From Pseudomonas sp. MYb118 (GTDB taxonomy: Bacteria; Pseudomonadota; Gammaproteobacteria; Pseudomonadales; Pseudomonadaceae): 64,000 bases of DNA. The notes under the pieces were generated by a model. The model was not told the origin of the DNA. It ran no database searches and was given only the letters and a program-made list of their open reading frames with translations. Where the stretch lies: NCBI RefSeq assembly GCF_040947875.1, contig NZ_JBFRXN010000002.1, forward strand, positions 1,178,001 through 1,242,000. The letters run 5' to 3'. Positions 39,031 to 48,419 of this stretch are shown piece by piece. How positions within the stretch are numbered: the first letter of the stretch is position 1; every line of letters begins with the position of its first letter. The position numbers were made by a program, and so were the translations under genes.

Positions 39031-40970
39031 ATGGTTATGAGTAAAGCGGACGCCTTCACCCAGGCAGGGAAAACCGCGGTATTGCAGAACATCCAGGGCA
39101 CTCTGCAATTCCTTCAGCGCTTCCCGCCCTTCAATCAGATGGAACACGCCCATCTGGCCTATCTGGTTGAACAGTGTCAGCTGCGTTTTTATGCGCCCGG
39201 CGAGAGCATCATCAAACCCGCCGACGGCCCGGTTGAGCATTTCTACATCGTCAAACAGGGCCGGGTGGTGGGTGAACGCCCCCACAGCGCCAAGGGCGGC
39301 ACCGAAACCACGTTCGAAATCACTACCGGCGAGTGCTTCCCCCTGGCTGCGCTGCTGGGCGAGCGGGCGACCCGCACCGAACATTTGGCCGCCGAAGACA
39401 CCTTCTGCCTGCAACTGAACAAGCTGGCGTTCATCAAGCTGTTCGCCCTGTCCAACACCTTTCGTGATTTCGCCCTGCGCGGGGTCAGCAGCCTGCTGGA
39501 TCAGGTCAACCAGCAAGTCCAGCAAAAAGCCGTGGAAACCCTCGGCACCCAGTACTCGCTCAACACCCGCCTGGGTGAGCTGGCCATGCGTCACCCGGTG
39601 ACGTGCAGCCCGCAAACGCCCCTGCGCGAAGCCGTGACCCTGATGCACGAACAGCAGGTGGGCAGCATTGTGATCGTCAACGAGCACAAGACGCCCAGGG
39701 GATTTTCACCCTGCGTGACCTGCGCCACGTGGTGGCGGGCGGCACCAATGATTTCAACGAAGCCATCGACGGGCACATGACCCGCTCGCCGTTTTTCCTG
39801 AGCCCGGATCACAGCGCCTTCGATGCGGCGATTGCCATGACCGAACGGCACATCGCCCACGTTTGCCTGGTCAAGGATCAACGCCTGTGCGGCGTGGTCT
39901 CCGAGCGCGACCTGTTCTCCCTGCAACGGGTCGACCTGGTGCACCTGGCGCGCACCATCCGCAGTGCGCAACGGGTGGAAAACCTGGTGGCGCTGCGGGG
40001 CGAGATCGGCCAGTTGGTGGAGCGCATGCTCGCCCACGGTGCCTCCTCAACCCAGATCACCCACATCATCACCCTGCTCAACGATCACACCGTATGCCGG
40101 GTGATCGAACTGACGCTTGCCGAAAAAGGCGACCCCGGCGTGCCGTTCAGCTGGCTGTGCTTCGGCAGCGAAGGCCGGCGCGAACAGACGCTGCACACCG
40201 ACCAGGACAACGGCATTCTTTTCGAAGCCCGGGATGCGGCGCATGCCGCCGAGATTCGCGGCAAGCTGCTGCCCATCGCGCAACACATCAACCACAGCCT
40301 GGCGCAGTGCGGCTTCACCCTGTGCAAGGGCAACATCATGGCCGGCAACCCCGAGCTGTGCCTGTCCCGCGCCGAGTGGGCCCGACGCTTTGCCGCGTTC
40401 ATTCGTGAAGCGACACCAGAGAACCTGCTGGGGTCGAGCATCTACTTCGACCTGCGGGTGGTCTGGGGCGACGAGCAGAGCTGCGAGCAACTGCGTCGCG
40501 GGATCCTCGACCAGGTGGGCGACAACCGCCTGTTCCAGCGCATGATGGCCGAGAATGCCCTGCGCAACCGCCCGCCCGTAGGGCGTTTCCGCGAGTTCGT
40601 GCTGGCGCGCAAGAACGGCGAGAAAGCCACGCTGGACCTCAAGGCCCAGGGATTGGGCCCCTTCGTCGATGGTGCACGCCTGCTCGCCTTGGCCCATGGC
40701 ATCGGCGCGAACAATACCCTGGAGCGTTTCCGTCAGTTGGTGGAAAAGGAAGTGATCGACAAGCTCGACGGCGCAGCGTACGAAGAGGCCTACCACTTCA
40801 TTCAGCAAACCCGCATGCAGCAACATCAGCTACAAACGCGGGAGAACCTGCCCTACTCCAACCGGGTCGATCCCGACAGCCTCAATCACCTGGATCGCCG
40901 CATCCTGCGTGAATCCCTGCGCCAGGCCCAACGCCTGCAAAGCAGCCTGACCCTGCGGTATCAGTTATGA
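39031..40970 (+). pseudogene. cNMP-binding/CBS/DUF294 nucleotidyltransferase-like protein, frameshifted
   Basis: Two overlapping frames together encode a ~645-residue protein: cyclic-nucleotide-binding domain (residues ~25-140), paired CBS domains (~175-300), and DUF294 putative nucleotidyltransferase domains (GSEGRREQTLHTDQDNGIL, then a C-terminal helical part). The reading frame breaks in the first CBS domain at about 39694-39697: ...NEHKTPR should continue as GIFTLRDLRHVV, which is in another frame. A single missing C in a CCCC run (now CCC) explains it. May be a true mutation or a sequence error. The partner exonuclease overlaps its stop by four bases. Confidence 0.85.
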
Positions 40971-41674
40971 GCCTGTTTTCCTGGCTGCGACCGACCGGCC
41001 CCATGTTGTCCGGGGAATTGCAGCAACGGCTCAAAGACCTGCCAGCGCTGGCGGAGCTGGGCGAATGCAGCCTGCGCGAGCAGCGCTGGGTGGTGCTGGA
41101 CCTGGAAACCACCGGGCTCAACCTGAACAAGGATCGGGTGCTGTCCATTGGCGCGGTGGTGATCGAGGACGGCGCCATCGACTTCGGCCAGCAGTTCGAA
41201 CGCACCCTGCAATGCGCCGACATGAAAGTGGCGCCCAGCGTGTTGATCCACGGCCTGGGCCCGAGCGCGGTAGCCGCTGGCAGCGACCCGGCGCAGGCGC
41301 TGGTCGAGTTCATGGAGTTCGTTGGCGACAGCCCTTTGCTGGCATTCCATGCGCCGTTCGACCAGCACATGCTCGGGCGCGCGTTGAAGGATCACCTGGG
41401 TTACAAGTTGCAACACACCTTCCTGGATGTCGCGGACATCGCACCACTGCTGTGCCCGCAGGCGCACATTCGCGAAGCCGGGCTGGATGAGTGGATCGAC
41501 TGGTTCAAGCTTGAAGTGGTCGAGCGCCATAACGCCAGCGCCGATGCACTGGCCACCGCCGAACTGGCGTTGATCCTGTTCAGCCGGGCGCGGCAGCAGC
41601 AGATTCACAGCCCGCTGAATCTGCAACAGCGGTTGAGCCAGTGGAAGCGGCGGCAGAATTCGCCGTCCTTTTGA
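40967..41674 (+). CDS. DnaQ-like 3'-5' exonuclease (DEDD family)
   Basis: 235 residues with exonuclease motif I VVLDLETTG (D45, E47), motif II AFHAPFDQHML and motif III ERHNASADALATAELA (DEDDh type). Starts four bases before the end of the CBS/DUF294 gene and is translationally coupled to it; this pair is common in pseudomonads. The natural substrate is unknown. Confidence 0.9.
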   Translation: MSLFSWLRPTGPMLSGELQQRLKDLPALAELGECSLREQRWVVLDLETTGLNLNKDRVLSIGAVVIEDGAIDFGQQFERTLQCADMKVAPSVLIHGLGPSAVAAGSDPAQALVEFMEFVGDSPLLAFHAPFDQHMLGRALKDHLGYKLQHTFLDVADIAPLLCPQAHIREAGLDEWIDWFKLEVVERHNASADALATAELALILFSRARQQQIHSPLNLQQRLSQWKRRQNSPSF

Positions 41675-41698
41675 ATCTTCGTTGACTGGGCGGGCCCC

Positions 41699-41770
41699 AT
41701 CGCGAGCAAGCTCGCTCCTACAGGGTGGGCGGCGCTCAGAGATCTCTGTAGGAGCGGGCTCGCCCGCGAT
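41699..41770. repeat. REPIN with arms of two subtypes
   Basis: Arm 41699-41723 is GAGCAAGCTC type; arm 41746-41770 is GGGCTCGCCC type. They still pair with a few mismatches. Confidence 0.88.
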
Positions 41771-41850
41771 GAACGATAACGCGGTCTATCTGCCGTTCTC
41801 ACCAGCCGACCAGCGGCCAATTGCTTCCCTTTCTCGCCTCTGCCACAATC

Positions 41851-41867
41851 GCGAACAATTCTCGTTA
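41851..41867. promoter_or_regulatory. Fur-box-like site before the ECF sigma gene
   Basis: GCGAACAATTCTCGTTA matches 13 of 17 positions of the Pseudomonas Fur-type sequence GAGAATGATTCTCATTA. It is 29 bases before the sigma start, where Fur repression would be expected. Confidence 0.55.
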
Positions 41868-41895
41868 GTTAACACTTCTTAATCGGTGATGCTGC

Positions 41896-42414
41896 GTGTC
41901 GTCAGTCCCAAGCCCTCAAAGTGAGCTCGTCGGTGCGTTATATCGCGACCATCGCGGTTGGCTATTGGCCTGGCTCAGACGCAACATCGCCTGCCCCCAG
42001 CGGGCCGAGGACCTGAGCCAGGACACCTTCGTGCGCTTGCTCGGCCGCGATGAGCTCAAAGAACCGCGCGAACCCAGGGCGTTCCTGGTGGCGATCGCCA
42101 AGGGCCTGCTGTTCGACTATTTCCGCCGCGCCGCGCTGGAACAGGCCTACCTCACCGAATTGATGCTGATCCCCGAGGAAGAACACCCTTCACCGGAAGA
42201 ACAGCAACTGATCCTCGAAGACCTGAAGAACATCGACCGCCTGCTCGGCAAGCTGTCCAGCAAGGCACGGGCGGCATTCCTGTACAACCGTCTCGACGGT
42301 CTCAGCCACGCGGAAATCGCCCAACGCCTGGGCGTTTCGGTGCCGCGGGTGCGTCAGTACCTGGCCCAGGGCATTCGTCAGTGCTACATCGCGCTGTATG
42401 GAGAACCGGTGTGA
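41896..42414 (+). CDS. fiuI: Iron-starvation ECF sigma factor (FiuI/FecI-like)
   Basis: 172-residue sigma-70 ECF factor: region 2 (LLAWLRRNIACPQRAEDLSQ and DTFVRLL) and region 4 (ARAAFLYNRLDGLSHAEIAQ). Expected to direct transcription of the adjacent TonB receptor when the cognate siderophore is sensed. GTG start at 41896. The stop overlaps the anti-sigma start in GTGA. The name rests on gene order fiuI-fiuR-fiuA and the neighbouring GST gene, as in P. aeruginosa. Confidence 0.8.
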   Translation: MSSVPSPQSELVGALYRDHRGWLLAWLRRNIACPQRAEDLSQDTFVRLLGRDELKEPREPRAFLVAIAKGLLFDYFRRAALEQAYLTELMLIPEEEHPSPEEQQLILEDLKNIDRLLGKLSSKARAAFLYNRLDGLSHAEIAQRLGVSVPRVRQYLAQGIRQCYIALYGEPV

Positions 42415-43382
42415 CCCCGACCAGTTCCAAACCGGTCTCGGCGCAGGTGCTGGACGCGGCGATCGCCTGGCAGCTGTCTCTGGACTCGGCCAACCCGGTG
42501 GAGCGCGAAGAATTCGCCAAATGGCACGCCGCCCACGAAGAACACGCCCGCGCCTGGAACCAGTTGGGCATGCTCGATCAGCGTTTCAGCGTGGCCAGCG
42601 GCCCGGCGCGCACCGCGTTGCTGCAATCGCGCGAAAGCATTCGCCGACGGGTGCGCAAGCTGGGCAATGGCCTGGCGAGCGTCGTCGCAGTGATCGGCCT
42701 GGCCCTGTTCGCCGGTGGGCGCTACCTGCCGGTCGACTATTGGCTGGCCGATCAACGCACCGCCACCGGTGAGCAACGCACCCTGCGCCTGAGCGACGGC
42801 ACCGTGATCAACCTCAACACCCACAGTGCCCTGGACGTGCGCTTCGACGAGAAGCAGCGGCGAGTGATTCTGCAGGACGGCGAAATCCTCGTCGAAACCG
42901 GCCACGGCGACGCCCGGCCGTTCATCGTCGAAACCCGCGAGGGCAGCATGCGTGCACTGGGCACGCGGTTCCTGGTCAAGCGCGAGGAAGAAGGCACGCG
43001 CCTGAGCGTGTTGAAGTCCGCCGTGGCCGCACACCCGGAGTCGAGCCCCGACGAACAGATTCTGCAGGAAGGCCAGCAGGTGCTGATGCGCAGCAATGGC
43101 CTTGGCCCCATCGCCGCGCTGGACGTCGGCGCCGACGCCTGGACCCGCGGCATGCTGGTGGTGGATAACGCGCGCCTGGAAGACCTGGTGCATGAGCTCG
43201 GTCGCTACCGTCGCGGGCACCTTGGCGTAGCGCCGGAAGTGGCAGACCTGCGCATCACCGGCAGTTTCCCGCTGAAGAACACCGACCTCGCCCTGAGCGC
43301 CCTGCTGCCGACATTGCCGGTGCAGATCGAGCAGCACACGGCGTGGTGGGTGACGGTGGCGAAGGCGGATGCCAAGCCCTGA
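42411..43382 (+). CDS. fiuR: FecR-type anti-sigma regulator (FiuR-like)
   Basis: 323 residues: N-terminal cytoplasmic sigma-binding part (AIAWQLSLDSANPVEREEFA, with WHAAHEEHARAWNQL), one transmembrane helix (~residues 85-103, LASVVAVIGLALFAGG) and a periplasmic FecR domain (GEQRTLRLSDGTVINLNTHS). It holds the sigma factor inactive until the receptor signals. GTG at 42411 with GGAG seven bases upstream; four-base overlap with the sigma gene. Confidence 0.85.
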   Translation: MTPTSSKPVSAQVLDAAIAWQLSLDSANPVEREEFAKWHAAHEEHARAWNQLGMLDQRFSVASGPARTALLQSRESIRRRVRKLGNGLASVVAVIGLALFAGGRYLPVDYWLADQRTATGEQRTLRLSDGTVINLNTHSALDVRFDEKQRRVILQDGEILVETGHGDARPFIVETREGSMRALGTRFLVKREEEGTRLSVLKSAVAAHPESSPDEQILQEGQQVLMRSNGLGPIAALDVGADAWTRGMLVVDNARLEDLVHELGRYRRGHLGVAPEVADLRITGSFPLKNTDLALSALLPTLPVQIEQHTAWWVTVAKADAKP

Positions 43383-43407
43383 AATAGATGGAAGCCGGAA
43401 GGCCCCA

Positions 43408-43482
43408 ATCGCGAGCAGGCTCGCTCCCACAGTGGATTTGTGTACGCCATAAATGAACTGTGGGAGCGAGCCTGCTCGCGAT
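43408..43482. repeat. REPIN, GAGCAGGCTC subtype
   Basis: Arms 43408-43432 and 43458-43482, inverted, between the anti-sigma and receptor genes. Confidence 0.93.
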
Positions 43483-43512
43483 AGCGCCATCCGATTCGCT
43501 AAAAATCCCCCT

Positions 43513-43530
43513 GAATAAAAATTATTTTCA
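43513..43530. promoter_or_regulatory. A/T-rich Fur-like palindrome before the receptor gene
   Basis: GAATAAAAATTATTTTCA is near-palindromic and A/T-rich in a GC-rich background, 75 bases before the receptor start. It may be a Fur site or part of the ECF-dependent promoter. Confidence 0.4.
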
Positions 43531-43604
43531 TCCAGCCCTATCACTTTTCAAATCTCATTCGGCACACAGGCAATTGAGAAGTATTCCCTTTCAGGAGCCG
43601 CTGT

Positions 43605-46010
43605 ATGTCCCGTTCGCTTGACACGTTTTTGCGCCCCAGCCTGTTGGCGGTCGCTATCGCCCTTTGCACCCCGCTGGCCAGCAGCCAGCTGATCGCCGCT
43701 GAGCAGGCGTCCAGCGTTCGCGCCTACAACCTGCCGGCCGCGCCATTGGCCAGCACCCTGAACCAGATCGCCAGCCAGGCCGGCGTGGCGCTGTCGCTCA
43801 ATCCATCCCTGGCAGCAGGCAAGACCTCTGCCCCGGTCAGTGGCCAGTACGATGCCGTTGGCGCCCTGCGTGCAGCCCTGCGCGGCACCGGTCTGCAACT
43901 TGAACAGAGCAGCACCGGTACCTACAGCCTGGTGGCCGCACCTGAAGGCGTTGTCGCATTGCCGGAAACCAACGTGATCGGCGTAGGCACCACCGAAAAT
44001 GCCTGGGGACCGGTCGAGGGTTACGTCGCCACTCGCACTGCGGCAGGCACCAAGACCGACACGCCTATCGTCGAGGCACCGCGCTCGATGTCGGTGATCA
44101 CCCGCGCACAGATGGACGATCGTGGGGTACAGAACCTCGATGACGCCGTGCGTTACATGCCGGGTGTGATTGCCAGCAGCTACGGCAGCGACTCGCGTGC
44201 CGACTGGCTGCGCGTGCGCGGCTTCGAACCGACCCAGTTCCTCGATGGCCTGCCGTTACCGAAAGGCTCCTACGCCAACCCGAAGGCTGAAACCTGGAAC
44301 CTGGAACGCATTACACTCCTGCGCGGCCCTGCCTCCTCGGTGTACGGCCAGACCCCTCCCGGCGGCATGCTCGACATGGTCAGCCGTCGTCCCGAGGCCA
44401 TTGCCAGCCACGAAGTACGCGCCGAAGTCGGCAGTAACAACCGCAAGCAGATCAGCTTCGACAGCACCGGCAAAGTCGATGACGAAGGTCAGTTCCTCTA
44501 CCGCGTCGACGGCGTGGTGCGTGACAGCGGGATGCCGGTCGACCACACCGATGACAAGCGCTACAACCTGGCGCCGAGCCTGACGTGGAACATGGACGAC
44601 GACACGCACGTGACGTTCCTCTCGCAGTTCACTCGCGACGATACCGGGGTCAGCGGTCAGTTCCTGCCGCTGCAAGGCACCAAGCTGGATTCACCGCTCG
44701 GGGATATCTCGCACCACAAGAACCTGGGCGACCCGGAGTCCGATCACTACGATCGCACCTACTACGCACTGGGCTATGCCTTTGACCATCGCCTGAATGA
44801 CGTCTGGCAGTTCAAACAGAATCTGCGCTATACCAAGAGCGATCTGGAATTCCAGCAAACCTATGCGTCGTTCGGTAACTCGGTGTCGCCGGATGGCACG
44901 CTGGCTCGCCTGGTCGACAAGGTCGATGAAGACATCAGCCAGTTCGCCGTGGATAACAACTTCCAGGCCGATTTCCAGACGGGTCCGCTCAGCCATGTCC
45001 TGCTGATCGGGCTGGATCATCAACGCACCAATACCAACTACAGATGGCTTGAAGGCAGTGCTCCGCCGAGCAACGTCATCACGCCGGTCCGTGGTGCCGA
45101 CTACTCCAACGTCAATTACGCCACCTTCTACGACTACAACCAGAAGACCAACCAGACAGGTCTGTACGTCCAGGATCAAATCTCCCTGGATAAATGGCGC
45201 CTGACCCTGGGCGGCCGTGAAGACTGGATTCATACCGCGACGCAGTTCAACAACCTCAGCGACGCCACCAACACTCAGCGCGATAAAGCCTTCAGTGGAA
45301 ACGCCGGCTTGAGCTATGTGTTCGATTCGGGGATTACGCCGTACATCTCCTACACCGAGTCGTTCCAGCCATCCATGGGTGCCGATGCCAGCTCCACCAA
45401 CTCGTTCAAACCGACCGAAGGCAAGCAAACCGAAGTCGGCGTGAAGTACATGCCACCAGGCAGCAACACACTGCTGACCGCAGCGGCGTTCGATCTGCGT
45501 CAGGAAAACGTTTCCGTGACCCAGAACAACGTGACCAGTCAGGTCGGCGAGCTGAAAGTGCGCGGTATCGAGCTTGAAGCCACTTCCGACGTCAACGAAA
45601 ACTTGAAGGTGGTGGGTTCCTACACCTACACCGACACCGAAATCCTCAAGGGCGCCGACAAAGGTAATCGCTTCAAACTGGTTCCGCGAAATCAGGCCTC
45701 GCTGTGGTCTGACTACACATGGCGTTCGGGCTTCCTCGACGGCTTTGGCGTCGGCGCGGGCGTTCGCTATGTCGGTGACACCTACGGCAGCACCAGCAAT
45801 ACCGAAAACTCGCACGTTGGCTCCTACACTGTGTACGACGCCTCCGTCCATTATGATCTGAGCCGTCTTAACCCGGCGCTGGCTGGTGTTTCGGTCGACG
45901 TCACGGCGAAGAACATTTTCGACAAGGACTACGTCTCGACTTGCGACGGTTTCTGGTGCTACTACGGTGATGAACGCAATGTCGTGGCTGCCGTGAACTA
46001 CAAGTGGTAA
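43605..46010 (+). CDS. fiuA: TonB-dependent siderophore receptor with signalling domain (FiuA-like)
   Basis: 801-residue outer-membrane transporter: signal peptide (cleavage near IAAEQA), N-terminal STN signalling domain (~35-110, RAYNLPAAPLASTLNQIASQ), plug (~150-290, EAPRSMSVITRAQMDDRGVQ) and 22-strand barrel ending in YKW. The STN domain fits control by the adjacent sigma/anti-sigma pair. FhuA/FiuA-type C-terminal CDGFWCYYGDERNV suggests a hydroxamate such as ferrichrome, but substrate is inferred. Shine-Dalgarno CAGGAG before the ATG. Confidence 0.8.
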   Translation: MSRSLDTFLRPSLLAVAIALCTPLASSQLIAAEQASSVRAYNLPAAPLASTLNQIASQAGVALSLNPSLAAGKTSAPVSGQYDAVGALRAALRGTGLQLEQSSTGTYSLVAAPEGVVALPETNVIGVGTTENAWGPVEGYVATRTAAGTKTDTPIVEAPRSMSVITRAQMDDRGVQNLDDAVRYMPGVIASSYGSDSRADWLRVRGFEPTQFLDGLPLPKGSYANPKAETWNLERITLLRGPASSVYGQTPPGGMLDMVSRRPEAIASHEVRAEVGSNNRKQISFDSTGKVDDEGQFLYRVDGVVRDSGMPVDHTDDKRYNLAPSLTWNMDDDTHVTFLSQFTRDDTGVSGQFLPLQGTKLDSPLGDISHHKNLGDPESDHYDRTYYALGYAFDHRLNDVWQFKQNLRYTKSDLEFQQTYASFGNSVSPDGTLARLVDKVDEDISQFAVDNNFQADFQTGPLSHVLLIGLDHQRTNTNYRWLEGSAPPSNVITPVRGADYSNVNYATFYDYNQKTNQTGLYVQDQISLDKWRLTLGGREDWIHTATQFNNLSDATNTQRDKAFSGNAGLSYVFDSGITPYISYTESFQPSMGADASSTNSFKPTEGKQTEVGVKYMPPGSNTLLTAAAFDLRQENVSVTQNNVTSQVGELKVRGIELEATSDVNENLKVVGSYTYTDTEILKGADKGNRFKLVPRNQASLWSDYTWRSGFLDGFGVGAGVRYVGDTYGSTSNTENSHVGSYTVYDASVHYDLSRLNPALAGVSVDVTAKNIFDKDYVSTCDGFWCYYGDERNVVAAVNYKW

Positions 46011-46083
46011 CGGGTTGAACTGACAAGACCCTGTACCCGAGCCGTCCTCATTGGACGGCTTTGGTATTTCTGAGAGTCATGAA

Positions 46084-47214
46084 ATGAAAAGCAAAACAAT
46101 CCGCCGCTGGTCCTTCGTCCACACCTGGACCAGCCTGATCTGCACCGTGTTCCTGTTGATGCTGGCGCTCACCGGCCTGCCGTTGATCTTCCATCATGAG
46201 ATTGATCACCTGCTGGGTGATGCCCCGGAGTTGAAGGTCATGCCGGCCGACACTCCGCAGCTCAATCTGCAGCAACTGGTGCAGGCGGCAGAAAGACATC
46301 GTCCCGGCGAAGTCATGCAGTATTTCGGTTATGAGGAAGACGAACCCAACGCTGCCATTGCCATCATGGCGGCCACCGCCGGGACCGAGCCGAACTCGTC
46401 GCACACCTTCATGCTCGATGCGCGCACCGGCGAAGCGCTGGAAATGCCGTCGGCCAATGGCGGGTTCATGATGTTGATGCTGCGCCTGCACGTGGACATG
46501 TTCGCCGAACTGCCGGGCAAGCTGTTGCTGGCGTTCATGGGCCTGCTGTTCGTGGTGGCGATCGTGTCCGGGACGGTGTTGTACCTGCCGTTCATGCGCC
46601 GCCTCAAGTTCGCCACCGTGCGCCAGGACAAATCCACCCGCCTGCGCTGGCTCGACCTGCACAACCTGATTGGCGTGGTCACCCTGACCTGGGCGCTGGT
46701 CGTGGGCGTCACCGGTGTCATCAGCGCCTGCGCCGACCTGCTGATCGCGCAATGGCGCAACGACACGCTCAACACCATGATCGCGCCGTACCGCAATGCC
46801 CCGCCGCTGACCCAACTGGCCCCGGCCACCCGCCTGCTCGACATCGCCCGTGACGCCGCGCCCGGCATGCGCCCGGACTTCATCGCCTTCCCCGGCACGC
46901 GGTTTTCCAGTGAGCACCATTACGCCGTGTTCATGAAGGGCAGCACGCACCTGACCTCCCACCTGTTGACGCCGATCCTGATCGACGCCAGCAACCTCGA
47001 GGTCACCGCCGTGGTCGAGCGGCCGTGGTACATGGACGCCATGGGCATGTCGCAGCCGCTGCACTTCGGCGACTACGGCGGCATGCCGATGAAAATCCTC
47101 TGGGCCACCCTCGACGTGCTGACCATCATCGTGCTCGGCAGCGGTGTCTACCTGTGGGTGGTGCGGCGCAGAGCGGCCAAGCCCGCGCTGGAAAAAGCCG
47201 AGGTCGCCGCATGA
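46084..47214 (+). CDS. PepSY-domain inner-membrane protein
   Basis: 376 residues with about four transmembrane helices in the PepSY-associated TM arrangement (FVHTWTSLICTVFLLMLALT; LLLAFMGLLFVVAIVSG; VVTLTWALVVGVTGVIS; IIVLGSGVYLWVVRRR) and conserved His residues (H13, H37/H38, plus RLHVDMF and LDLHNLIG) that could bind haem. Such proteins next to siderophore receptors (PiuB, FoxB) are proposed ferrisiderophore reductases. ATG at 46084, 73 bases after the receptor. Likely part of the same iron response. Confidence 0.85.
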   Translation: MKSKTIRRWSFVHTWTSLICTVFLLMLALTGLPLIFHHEIDHLLGDAPELKVMPADTPQLNLQQLVQAAERHRPGEVMQYFGYEEDEPNAAIAIMAATAGTEPNSSHTFMLDARTGEALEMPSANGGFMMLMLRLHVDMFAELPGKLLLAFMGLLFVVAIVSGTVLYLPFMRRLKFATVRQDKSTRLRWLDLHNLIGVVTLTWALVVGVTGVISACADLLIAQWRNDTLNTMIAPYRNAPPLTQLAPATRLLDIARDAAPGMRPDFIAFPGTRFSSEHHYAVFMKGSTHLTSHLLTPILIDASNLEVTAVVERPWYMDAMGMSQPLHFGDYGGMPMKILWATLDVLTIIVLGSGVYLWVVRRRAAKPALEKAEVAA

Positions 47215-47390
47215 AGCCTCGGCAATCGAACTTCTGGAAAGTCTTCGCCACGCCCACGGTGATCGCCCTGCTGACTGCCGCAGGCCTGTTTGCCGCGCTA
47301 CTGGGCGATGGCGCCTGGGATGCCCTGAGCTGGCTGGGGCTGGGCATACCCGCCGCCCTGGCCCTGCGCGGCCTGCTGCAACGCCGCTGA
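47211..47390 (+). CDS. Small membrane protein coupled to the PepSY gene
   Basis: 59 residues, MKPRQSNFWKVFATPTVIAL followed by a hydrophobic stretch and a second one (LSWLGLGIPAALALRGLL), ending in basic residues: two short transmembrane helices. The ATG overlaps the PepSY stop (ATGA), a strong sign it is translated. Probably a subunit or stabiliser of the PepSY protein; no family function is known to me. Confidence 0.75.
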   Translation: MKPRQSNFWKVFATPTVIALLTAAGLFAALLGDGAWDALSWLGLGIPAALALRGLLQRR

Positions 47391-47406
47391 CGCACGGCTG
47401 CCCCCT

Positions 47407-47494
47407 TGTGGGAGCGAGCCTGCTCGCGAGGCGGTATGTTGTCACCACAATTGCTGGCTGACACTCCGCCTCGCGAGCAGGCTCGCTCCCACAG
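47407..47494. repeat. REPIN, GAGCAGGCTC subtype
   Basis: Arms 47407-47431 and 47469-47494, inverted, between the small membrane protein and the GST gene. Confidence 0.93.
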
Positions 47495-47579
47495 GTTATC
47501 CCACAAGGGTTCTGCCTAGTTTGAGCCAACCCTGCAACACGCTATGCTGCCCCCCTCAGCCACCGACCGAGACGCAGCC

Positions 47580-48209
47580 ATGTCCGCCCCGAGCATGACC
47601 CTGTACCACAACCCCCTCTCGCCCTTCGTACGCAAAGTCATGGTGCTGTTGCACGAAACCGGCCAGCAGGATCGCGTCAGCCTGCAAAACTGCGTACTGA
47701 CCCCGGTCGACCCCGACCAGGCGCTGATCGACGACAATCCCCTGAGCAAGATCCCGGCCCTGCGCCTGGCCGACGGCAACGTCATCCACGACAGCCGGGT
47801 GATCCTCGACTACCTCGACCATCAGCACGTCGGCAACCCGCTGATTCCCCGTGAAGGTTCGGCCCGCTGGCGCCGCCTGACCCTGGCCTCGATGGCCGAC
47901 GGCATCATGGACGCCGCCGTGCTGACCCGCTACGAAGTCGCCCTGCGTGCACCGGAAAAACACTGGCCGCAATGGCTCGACGGCCAGCGCGACAAGATCC
48001 GCCGTGCCCTGGCCCTGCTGGAAAAAGACGCGATTGCCGAGCTGACCAGCCACTTCGATGTGGCGGCGATCAGCGTGGCGTGTGCGTTGGGTTACCTGGA
48101 CCTGCGCCATCCGGATCTGGCATGGCGCGAGGCGAATCCGCAGTTGGCGGCCTGGTATTTCGAGGTGAGCCAGCGGCCTTCGATGCTGGCGACGATGCCC
48201 AAGGTTTAG
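47580..48209 (+). CDS. Glutathione S-transferase family protein
   Basis: 209 residues: N-terminal thioredoxin-like domain (MTLYHNPLSPFVRKVMVLLH, then KIPALRLADGNVIHDSRVI with the cis-Pro and glutathione-contacting Asp-Ser) and a C-terminal helical domain. ATG at 47580 (MSAPSMTLYH); the ATG at 47595 is possible. Same neighbour of the fiu genes as in P. aeruginosa. Substrate unknown. Confidence 0.88.
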   Translation: MSAPSMTLYHNPLSPFVRKVMVLLHETGQQDRVSLQNCVLTPVDPDQALIDDNPLSKIPALRLADGNVIHDSRVILDYLDHQHVGNPLIPREGSARWRRLTLASMADGIMDAAVLTRYEVALRAPEKHWPQWLDGQRDKIRRALALLEKDAIAELTSHFDVAAISVACALGYLDLRHPDLAWREANPQLAAWYFEVSQRPSMLATMPKV

Positions 48210-48234
48210 ATTTTCGCTGGCAGGGCTGGCCTCA

Positions 48235-48327
48235 TCGCGGGCAGTCGAATCGTCGCACCGCAGCTCCCACACCGGACCGCGCCGTCAGGTGGGAGCGACG
48301 GAGCGACGATTCGATCCGCTCGCGATG
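48235..48327. repeat. Enlarged REPIN variant after GST gene
   Basis: Imperfect inverted arms 48235-48272 and 48290-48327 (38 bases each). The ends are standard REP but the core carries TCGAATCGTCGC / GCGACGATTCGA, an insertion absent from the common class. Confidence 0.85.
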
Positions 48328-48419
48328 GCATCCCAGCGGTTCCGACGTAAATAACTCGCAAATCAACACCACCAACCTCTCCCCTTCCCGCTGATCCTCG
48401 CGCAACCCCAGCGACCGGC

